In this document: piece by piece, positions 51,830 to 62,889 of the stretch
Layout of the letters: each line of letters opens with the position of its first letter
How positions within the stretch are numbered: position 1 is the stretch's first letter
DNA from: DASWHF01 sp036393295
GTDB lineage: Bacteria > Pseudomonadota > Gammaproteobacteria > Acidiferrobacterales > UBA6901
Reading direction: 5' to 3'
Assembly (NCBI GenBank): GCA_036393295.1
Contig: DASWHF010000037.1
Location: 1 to 62,889, forward strand
Length of the DNA stretch: 62,889 bases
Program-made: the position numbers and the translations under genes
Notes under the pieces: model-generated
What the model was told of the DNA's origin: nothing
The model's database searches: none
The model's input: only the letters and a program-made list of their open reading frames with translations

Positions 51830-52669
51830 ATGTCCCTGAGCCCGGCCAAGGCGCCGGCCGAAGCGGCGGATCTCGACCGGCGCGTGCCGGGCGGACGGCC
51901 GGTGCCGGTCCACGCGTTTCTGCTCGGCGAGCGCCTGCACTTGCGCGGCCTCTACGACGCGCCGCTCGATTTCATGCCGTTGGTGCTGCCCGCAGGCGCG
52001 GCGGGCTTCGCCATGCTGTTCCGCTACGGCGCGGCGGTGTTGATCAATCTGACCGCGGCCGAGCAAGCGGCCTTCCTCGAATCCCTCAAGCCGCGCGTCG
52101 AGCATCCACTGGAGCGCCCCGAGACCGAAAGCACCCAGTTGCTGCCGGCTGCGCCCGGCGGCATCGAAGGCACCGGCGCCGGCGGCATCGGCCTCAACGA
52201 TTTCGGCCTGCCGCGCCTGCAGGTCGTGGCGATCGCCCTGGCACGCAGCGTCGCGCTCGCCCAGTACGAGACCGCCATGGCGGCGAGCTTCGATGCCATC
52301 GAGCCGCTGGCGCGCAGCCTCGAACAGCAACGCGGCCGCTCGCGCGATCTCCGCAAGATGCTCAAGCTGATGGGCGGCGCGCTGCTGGCCCAGCACAAAA
52401 TGGTCGGCCGCGTCGAGATCCAGGACAAGCCCGATATCCTCTGGGACCACCCCGAGCTCGAACGCCTGTTCCTGCGCCTCGAGGACGAGTACGAGCTGGC
52501 CGAGCGCAGCGGCATCCTCGAAGAGAAGCTGGCGCTGGTGGCGCGCACGGTCGAGACCGCCGCCACGCTGCTGTACAACCGTCGCATGCTGCGCGTCGAG
52601 TGGTACATCGTGATCCTGATCGTGGCCGAGGTGGTGCTGTTCTCCTACGAGATCTGGTGGACCGGCTGA
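51830..52669 (+). CDS. DUF155/RMD1 family protein
   Basis: A 279-residue protein with the DUF155 (RMD1/SIF2-like) domain: LFRYGAAVLINLTAAEQAAFL start and DKPDILWDHPELERLFLRLEDEYEL near the end. One C-terminal membrane segment (about 257-275) anchors it. The role in bacteria is unknown. It precedes lemA by about 110 bases. Confidence 0.84.
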   Translation: MSLSPAKAPAEAADLDRRVPGGRPVPVHAFLLGERLHLRGLYDAPLDFMPLVLPAGAAGFAMLFRYGAAVLINLTAAEQAAFLESLKPRVEHPLERPETESTQLLPAAPGGIEGTGAGGIGLNDFGLPRLQVVAIALARSVALAQYETAMAASFDAIEPLARSLEQQRGRSRDLRKMLKLMGGALLAQHKMVGRVEIQDKPDILWDHPELERLFLRLEDEYELAERSGILEEKLALVARTVETAATLLYNRRMLRVEWYIVILIVAEVVLFSYEIWWTG

Positions 52670-52777
52670 AGGCCATGCCGGGACAAACGCCTGGCCCGGG
52701 CGTAACATGGGCGGCGCCGTGACGCCGTGACCGAGAACCCAACGCGCGTTGAACATATTTCCCGAGGGATCCCGACG

Positions 52778-53383
52778 ATGACGAAACATCGAATCTCATG
52801 GCGCACGCTACGCACGCCCTTCCTGCTGTGCGCCGCTCTGGTGCTGGGCGGTTGCGGCATCAACGCCATCCCCACTTATGACGAGGCCGTGAAGGCCGCC
52901 TGGAGCCAGGTCGAGAACCAATACCAGCGGCGCGCCGACCTGATTCCGAACCTGGTCGAGACCGTGAAGGGCTACGCCAAGCAGGAACGCGACGTGCTGA
53001 CCCAGGTGGTCGAGGCGCGCGCCAAGGTCGCCCAGATGCAGGTGCCGAAGGACATCCTCACCAACCCCGCGGCGTTCAAACAATTCCAGCAGAGCCAGGA
53101 CGCGCTGTCGTCGGCGCTGTCGCGCCTGCTGGTGGTGGTCGAACGCTACCCCGAGCTGAAATCCAACGAAAACTTCCTCGCCTTGCAGTCGCAGCTCGAA
53201 GGCACCGAGAACCGCATCAGCGTCGCGCGCCGCGACTACATCGAGGCGGTGCGGTTGTACAACACCGAGCTGCGCACCATTCCCGGCCGCTGGTGGGCGG
53301 CGCTGCTGTACAAGGATGCCGCACTCAAGGAGACCTTCGGCGTCGCCGACGAGCAGAAGGCGTTGCCCAAGGTGAAGTTCTAA
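52778..53383 (+). CDS. lemA: LemA family lipoprotein
   Basis: A 201-residue protein with lipoprotein signal (LVLGGCG, cysteine near residue 25) and the LemA coiled-coil domain (IPTYDEAVKAAWSQVENQYQ, then RRADLIPNLVETVKGYA). The function is unclear; it is a small alpha-helical surface protein. ATG 52778 is chosen for the signal; a longer frame upstream would bury it. Confidence 0.88.
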   Translation: MTKHRISWRTLRTPFLLCAALVLGGCGINAIPTYDEAVKAAWSQVENQYQRRADLIPNLVETVKGYAKQERDVLTQVVEARAKVAQMQVPKDILTNPAAFKQFQQSQDALSSALSRLLVVVERYPELKSNENFLALQSQLEGTENRISVARRDYIEAVRLYNTELRTIPGRWWAALLYKDAALKETFGVADEQKALPKVKF

Positions 53384-53398
53384 AGAACACCATCCGAC

Positions 53399-53500
53399 CC
53401 GTCATTGCGAGGGCGCGATGCGCCCGTGGCAATCTCCGTAAAGGGCTCAGGGCGATCATGGAGCTTGCTTCGTCGCTGCGCTCCCCGCGCAATGACGACC
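53399..53500. repeat. imperfect palindromic repeat between lemA and uup
   Basis: The left arm opens CGTCATTGCGAGGGCGCGAT and the right arm ends CGCGCAATGACG, giving a large imperfect hairpin with GGCAATCTCC near the middle. CGTCATTGCGAG palindromes of this kind are dispersed in many bacterial genomes. No protein is encoded. Confidence 0.7.
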
Positions 53501-53503
53501 GGG

Positions 53504-55405
<1,902 letters not shown>

Positions 55406-55524
55406 GGGCGGCGACGGTCGAAAAGGCGCCTAAGCTTAACACGGAGCCCGGCCGGTTCCCGGAATCCGGCCGGTTTCATGTATAATGCGCGACCTTTTTG
55501 CCCGGCACCGCCGGCAGGCCCGAA

Positions 55525-57342
<1,818 letters not shown>

Positions 57343-57362
57343 GCCGTTCGGCGGTGGCGTCA

Positions 57363-57392
57363 ATAAAAAAGGCCCCACAGGGCCTTTTTTGC
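57363..57392 (+). terminator. rho-independent terminator after typA
   Basis: AAAAAAGGCCC and GGGCCTTTTTT form a stem around CACA (57365-57390), with the T-run on the plus strand. It ends typA transcription. Confidence 0.9.
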
Positions 57393-57455
57393 ACGGACGA
57401 ACGACTCGGCTCCGTACTCAGGGGTCAAGAATGGAAGTGGGCCCCGGGGGATCGT

Positions 57456-57866
57456 CTACAGCCAATTGATGCGTACGTCGTTCTTCACCTGTTGAAACTC
57501 TTTGTCCCCGGTAACCAGCTCCGCCTTGCGGTCCTTTGCCAGCGCCGCGGCATAACAGTCGGCATAGGACATGCGATGTTTCGCCTTGAAACCGGCGGCG
57601 AGGCGGGTGAGGTGCCAGTCGCCATCCACGAACCGGATGCCGAGCCGTTGCAGGTCGGCGACGGCGCGTTCCGCTTCGGTTTCCGACACCTCGCGTGCCA
57701 CGATGTACCAGACCTCCCCTGCGTTGACCGTCGTCATCAGTAACGACGCGCCGTGCTCATGGGCACTGGCGAGGATCTCGGCCACCTGTTTGCCGGGATT
57801 TTCATCTTCCAGGTAGGCCAGCACCGCCCAGGAGTCAAGGACGATGGTTTTGGGATGACGCGCCAT
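57456..57866 (-). CDS. vapC: VapC-type PIN-domain toxin
   Basis: A 136-residue PIN nuclease. The acidic residues expected at the active site are present: D11 in TIVLDSWAVLAY, E in AGEVWYI, D in YADCYAA and D in VTGDKEF. VapC toxins cut tRNA or rRNA. Its start overlaps the antitoxin stop by one base (TAATG). Confidence 0.88.
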   Translation of the reverse strand: MARHPKTIVLDSWAVLAYLEDENPGKQVAEILASAHEHGASLLMTTVNAGEVWYIVAREVSETEAERAVADLQRLGIRFVDGDWHLTRLAAGFKAKHRMSYADCYAAALAKDRKAELVTGDKEFQQVKNDVRINWL

Positions 57867-58096
57867 TATGTCTCGCGCTCGCGCCTTTTCTCGGCGGTCA
57901 GTGCCTTGAGCAGGCTCTTGCCCTTGTACCGACCCCGCTGCCCTTCGATGTATTCGCGGGTAATGGGGGTGAGGATGATCCGCTGCGTGGTTTCGTCCAG
58001 GTCCACCTGCACCCGGGTTCCTTCCTTCATGCCGAGTTTGCGCCGCACCTTGGCCGGGATCACGATTTGCCCCTTTACCGTCATGTAGGTTTCCAC
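57866..58096 (-). CDS. vapB: VapB/AbrB-type antitoxin
   Basis: A 76-residue protein with an AbrB/MazE swapped-hairpin DNA-binding domain (MTVKGQIVIPAKVRRKLGMK) and a charged tail that would cover the toxin. GTG 58096 has GGAG seven bases ahead; ATG 58084 is an alternative. It represses its own operon in related systems. Confidence 0.85.
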   Translation of the reverse strand: METYMTVKGQIVIPAKVRRKLGMKEGTRVQVDLDETTQRIILTPITREYIEGQRGRYKGKSLLKALTAEKRRERET

Positions 58097-58523
58097 CGTT
58101 CGGCTCCGTTCGCCTAATCCGATTACTATCCCCGGTCTCGAAAAAACCGGGTCAATACGGGAATATTCTTACAAATATAAATTGTCTTACTAATATGTTC
58201 AAGTAGGAATATGCTCCTCCCGGCGTGCATCCGGCGAATGTGGCGCCAGGTCGGCCGTCCAGGACGCGCGGAAAAACCGCTGGCCTTTGTCCGCCCATCC
58301 CCGTATAGTCGCGCCTCCTCCGCAAGGGGGACCGAGACGTTTCTGACCTTCCCGCCTGAATCTTCACGCCGGCTTTCTGGTTAGCGACGTACGCGGCACC
58401 GGCCTCGACCGGCCCGTGCCGTACTTATGCGAACCAGGCGCCGCGATTGCCCCGCGCAACGCACCGCCCCGTTTCGTCGTGTTCATCGTCTAGGCCTGCC
58501 GTGAACGGCGGGCGGGGTAATTT
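58097..58523. other. gene-free leader between vapB and rhlE
   Basis: This 427-base gap holds a hairpin CCCGGT-loop-ACCGGG (about 58130-58151), a short AT-rich patch (58156-58212), and an imperfect inverted repeat from GTAC (58389) to GTAC (58424). No gene is supported. The long leader before an RNA helicase gene is compatible with cold-induced control, an inference. Confidence 0.45.
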
Positions 58524-59861
<1,338 letters not shown>

Positions 59862-59998
59862 GCGCAGCTAAGTCGCCTCCCGGTAGCGGCGGGCGCCTTT
59901 CGTCCGGCCCGCCCACCGCCCGCTCCGAAGTCCGGTGCGGGCGGTGGAAGGCGTGTGCTAGCCTTTAGTCATTGAATCGCGGCCGGAGGCGGGAGCGC

Positions 59999-60781
59999 GT
60001 GCAGAAATTCGGCAAGCAGATGGAGATCGGGATGCGCTGGCTGTCCTGCGGCTGGCGACTGTTCCTGCGCAACCCCTGGCAGCTCACGGGCATGGGGCTG
60101 ACCGCCGCGGTCGTGGTCGGTGTGCTGATGATCGTGCCGCTGGTCGGCACCTTGCTGATCGCGCTGCTCGCGCCGGCGCTGCTCGGCAGCGGCTATCTCG
60201 CCGCCGACGCGCTCGCCCGCCAGAAAATGGCGCTGCCGCCGCAGCTGCGGCTGCCGGCCTTCACCCATGCCCCCAAGGAGTTTCTCCGGGTGTTCGGCCA
60301 TGAGTCGCGGGTGATGCCGACGATCGTCGCCTGCTTCTTCAGCATGGCGGTGGCGCTGCTGGTCAGCATCCTGGTGCGCGCGATCGCCGGCAATGCCTGG
60401 GTCGCCGGCTGGTCGGATCTTGCCGTCGGTCCGCTGCTCGCGGTGTTGGGCGCCGGACTGCTGGCCTTGTTGGTGTATGCGCTGCTTACCGCCAGCCTGA
60501 TCTACGCCCTGCCGCTCGCCTTTCTCCAGGACGAGCCGTTGCTGCCGGCGCTCGGGCGCAGCCTCACGGCGAGCTTCGGGCAGCTGTTCGCGCTGCTCGC
60601 GGTGTTCGGATTGCTGCTGGCGGCGCTGTTGTTCACGACGATCGCCGCGCAATTGTCGGTCTGGGTGGGGGCGCTCGCCTGGCTGATCGCCGGCACCGTG
60701 GTGCTGCCCGTGGTGGTGACGGCCCTGTACTGCAGTTACCGGACGGTGTTTACGGTCCGGGAAGCCGCGCGCGCGGCCTGA
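59999..60781 (+). CDS. multi-pass membrane protein, BPSS1780 type
   Basis: A 260-residue protein with six hydrophobic segments. The start (QKFGKQMEIGMRWLSCGWRLF) and size are those of BPSS1780-family membrane proteins of unknown role. GTG 59999 is chosen because GGAGGCGGGAG lies just before it; a TTG nine codons earlier is possible. It precedes hslO by 16 bases. Confidence 0.78.
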   Translation: MQKFGKQMEIGMRWLSCGWRLFLRNPWQLTGMGLTAAVVVGVLMIVPLVGTLLIALLAPALLGSGYLAADALARQKMALPPQLRLPAFTHAPKEFLRVFGHESRVMPTIVACFFSMAVALLVSILVRAIAGNAWVAGWSDLAVGPLLAVLGAGLLALLVYALLTASLIYALPLAFLQDEPLLPALGRSLTASFGQLFALLAVFGLLLAALLFTTIAAQLSVWVGALAWLIAGTVVLPVVVTALYCSYRTVFTVREAARAA

Positions 60782-60797
60782 AGGCAGCGGTCAGTCC

Positions 60798-61670
60798 ATG
60801 GCGGAATCCGACACGCTGCAGCGCTTCGTCTTCGAGCACGCGCCGATCCGCGGCGAAATCGTCCACCTCAATGCCACCTTCCGCGCCATCCGCGAGCGCC
60901 GCGACTACCCGACGCCGGTGCGCAACCTGCTCGGCGAGCTGATGGCCGCGGCGGCGCTGCTCACCGCCAGCGTCAAGCTCGACGGGCGCCTGATCCTGCA
61001 GATGCGCGGTGACGGGCCGGTGCAGCTTCTGGTCGTCGAGTGCTCCAGCGAGCGCACCTTGCGCGCCACCGCCCAGTGGCACGGCGAGATCCCGCCGCAG
61101 ACCCTCGACGAACTGGTCGGCGACGGCCAACTGGTGATCACCATCGACCCGAGCAAGGGCCGGGAGCGCTACCAGGGGATCGTCAGCCTGGAGGGCCGCT
61201 CGGTATCGGCGGCCCTCGAGCGTTACTTCCGGCAGTCGGAGCAGCTCGAGACCCGCTTCTGGCTGGCCTGCGACGAGGAGCAGGCGGTCGGCATGCTGCT
61301 GCAGCGCCTGCCGGGTGAGATGGAGGACGCCGACACCTGGAACCGCGCGGTCGAGCTGGGCGGCACGCTGACGCGCGACGAGCTTTTGAGCCTGCCGGTG
61401 CGCGAGGTGCTGCGACGGCTCTACCACGAGGAGGACTTAAGGCTGTTCAGCGGCGCGCCGATGAGCTTCCGCTGCAGTTGTTCGCGCGAGCGCGTCGAGC
61501 GCGTCTTGCGCATGCTCGGCTCCGGGGAGGCGCGCGGCATCATCCGGGAGCGCGGCGCGGTGGATGTCGACTGCGAGTATTGCGGGCGGCATTACCGTTT
61601 CGATGCGGTCGACGTCGAGCAGTTGCTTGCCGCGCCGGCGTCGATCCATCCGCCGCCGCAGCGTCATTGA
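60798..61670 (+). CDS. hslO: redox-regulated chaperone Hsp33
   Basis: A 290-residue chaperone activated by oxidation. The zinc ligands are CSC and CEYC in the C-terminal part (about 231-262), and the N-terminal domain has HLNATFRAIRERRDYP and LLGELMAAAALLTASVKLDG. All four cysteines are present. It converges on prfC. Confidence 0.95.
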   Translation: MAESDTLQRFVFEHAPIRGEIVHLNATFRAIRERRDYPTPVRNLLGELMAAAALLTASVKLDGRLILQMRGDGPVQLLVVECSSERTLRATAQWHGEIPPQTLDELVGDGQLVITIDPSKGRERYQGIVSLEGRSVSAALERYFRQSEQLETRFWLACDEEQAVGMLLQRLPGEMEDADTWNRAVELGGTLTRDELLSLPVREVLRRLYHEEDLRLFSGAPMSFRCSCSRERVERVLRMLGSGEARGIIRERGAVDVDCEYCGRHYRFDAVDVEQLLAAPASIHPPPQRH

Positions 61671-61682
61671 GCCTGACGCCGG

Positions 61683-62889
61683 TCAGGCCTGCTCGCGCGT
61701 GGCGTTGAAGCGCAGCTCCGGCCAGCGCTCCATGGTGAGCTGGAGATTGACGCGGGTCGGCGCGAGATAGGCCAGCTCGCCGGCGCTGTCGCGCGCCAGG
61801 TTGTCGCGCAGTTTCTTCTCGAAGTCGGCGAGCTTCTGCGGGTCGGCGGCCTGCACCCAGCGCGCCGTCACGACCTGCACCGGCTCGAACAGCGCGTCCA
61901 CGCCGTACTCGTTCTGCAGGCGGCTCGCGACCACGTCGAACTGCAGCGTGCCGACCGCGCCCAGCACCAGGTCGTTGGAGGCGATCGGCCGGAACAGCTG
62001 GGTCGCGCCCTCCTCGGTGAGCTGCTCCAGGCCCTTCTGCAGCTGCTTCATCTTCATGGGATTCCTCAGCACCGCACGGCGGAAGATCTCCGGCGCGAAG
62101 TTGGGGATGCCGGTGAACCGGAGCGGCTCCTTCTGGCTGAAGGTATCGCCGATGCGCATGGTGCCGTGGTTGTGCAGGCCGATGATGTCGCCGGCGTAGG
62201 CCTCCTCGGCGGCGACGCGCTCCTGGGCCATGAAGGTGATGGCGTTGGAGACCGTCACCTCGCGGCCGATGCGCACGTGGAACAGCTTCATGCCCGGCGC
62301 GTAGCGGCCCGAGCAGATGCGTACGAAGGCGATGCGGTCGCGGTGGTTGGGGTCCATGTTCGCCTGGATCTTGAAAACGAAGCCGCTGAATGCCTCCTCG
62401 TACGGATCCACGTCACGGCCGCCGTCGCGCGGGAGCGGCGCCGGCGCGATGTCGACGAACATATCGAGCAGCTCCTGGACGCCGAAGTTGTTGATCGCCG
62501 AGCCGAAGAACACCGGGGTCTGGGTGCCGGCGAGATAGGCGTCCCGGTCGAAGGCGTGGCTCGCGCCGCGCACCAGCTCGACCTCGGCGCGCAGCTCGGC
62601 GGCCTGGTCGCCGAGCAGCTCGTCGAGCCGCGGGTTGTCAAGCCCCGGCACGACCTCGCCGACGTTGATCTTGCCACCGTGGGTCGGCGAGACCATATGC
62701 ACCGACTCGTCCAGCAGGTGGTAGATGCCGCGGAAGCGCTTGCCCATGCCGATCGGCCAGGTCACCGGGGCGCACTGGATCTTGAGCACCTTCTCGACCT
62801 CGTCCAGCACCTCCATCGGGTCGCGGCCCTCGCGGTCCATCTTGTTGATGAAGGTCGTGATCGGCGTGGCGCGCAGCCGGCAGACCTCC
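61683..62889 (-). CDS. prfC: peptide chain release factor 3, C-terminal part
   Basis: The right edge cuts the gene; about 402 codons of the C-terminal side are present. The G4 motif is seen as FINKMDREGRDP, followed by WPIGMGKRFRGIYHL and SAINNFGVQELLDMF. RF3 is a GTPase that recycles RF1 and RF2 after termination. The G1 loop and start lie beyond the window. Confidence 0.96.
   Translation of the reverse strand, partial: EVCRLRATPITTFINKMDREGRDPMEVLDEVEKVLKIQCAPVTWPIGMGKRFRGIYHLLDESVHMVSPTHGGKINVGEVVPGLDNPRLDELLGDQAAELRAEVELVRGASHAFDRDAYLAGTQTPVFFGSAINNFGVQELLDMFVDIAPAPLPRDGGRDVDPYEEAFSGFVFKIQANMDPNHRDRIAFVRICSGRYAPGMKLFHVRIGREVTVSNAITFMAQERVAAEEAYAGDIIGLHNHGTMRIGDTFSQKEPLRFTGIPNFAPEIFRRAVLRNPMKMKQLQKGLEQLTEEGATQLFRPIASNDLVLGAVGTLQFDVVASRLQNEYGVDALFEPVQVVTARWVQAADPQKLADFEKKLRDNLARDSAGELAYLAPTRVNLQLTMERWPELRFNATREQA

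Overview
The window is high-GC DNA whose housekeeping gene order (topA, smg, dprA, a LysM gene, then def-fmt-rsmB-DUF4390-ntrY-ntrX; ubiK-comM; mpl-ubiX-dsbA; metK-ahcY-metF) is that of a free-living gammaproteobacterium of the Chromatiales/Acidiferrobacterales kind. This placement is inferred from gene content and order only.

Bases 1-7284 hold the most coherent system: a divergent guanidine-to-ammonia locus. On the minus strand run a guanidine hydrolase of the GdmH type, a UreH-type nickel permease and urease genes ureD-ureA-ureB-ureC (ureC runs off the left edge). On the plus strand runs a three-gene ABC importer (binding protein, permease, ATPase). Each arm starts with its own guanidine-I (ykkC) riboswitch, and each riboswitch is preceded by a sequence matching the sigma-54 -24/-12 consensus. 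The reading is that nitrogen shortage (sigma-54) and guanidine (riboswitch) must coincide; guanidine is imported, cut to urea and ammonia, and the urea is cut by urease, with nickel import supplying both enzymes.

Bases 7285-39717 are mostly core genes: small secreted proteins, a retropepsin-like protease, an M16 peptidase, a TorF/Gcw_chp outer-membrane protein, ubiK-comM, cytochrome c5, tRNA-Arg(CCG), a PhnD-like binding protein overlapping a PAS-GGDEF-EAL protein, an acetolactate-synthase-like enzyme, dsbA, ubiX, mpl, RNase D, MltA, SlyD, TopA, Smg, DprA, Def, Fmt, RsmB and the NtrYX two-component system.

Bases 39718-45340 are an accessory island: a small overlapping gene pair of possible toxin-antitoxin type, LpxL-like acyltransferase, a decayed IS1595-family transposase split by an IS256-family element, a HicBA-like pair, three odd tRNA-like sequences (one a well-formed class II tRNA with a UCC anticodon) and a 350-base AT-rich tract.

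Bases 45341-62889 return to core genes: ttcA, a rhodanese, the methyl cycle (metK, SAH riboswitch, ahcY, metF), unknown secreted proteins, a DUF155 protein, lemA, uup, typA, a VapBC pair, a RhlE-type helicase, hslO and the start-less end of prfC. Several intergenic gaps hold inverted pairs of 7-base (once 9-base) tandem repeats that differ in sequence from place to place but share the same architecture.
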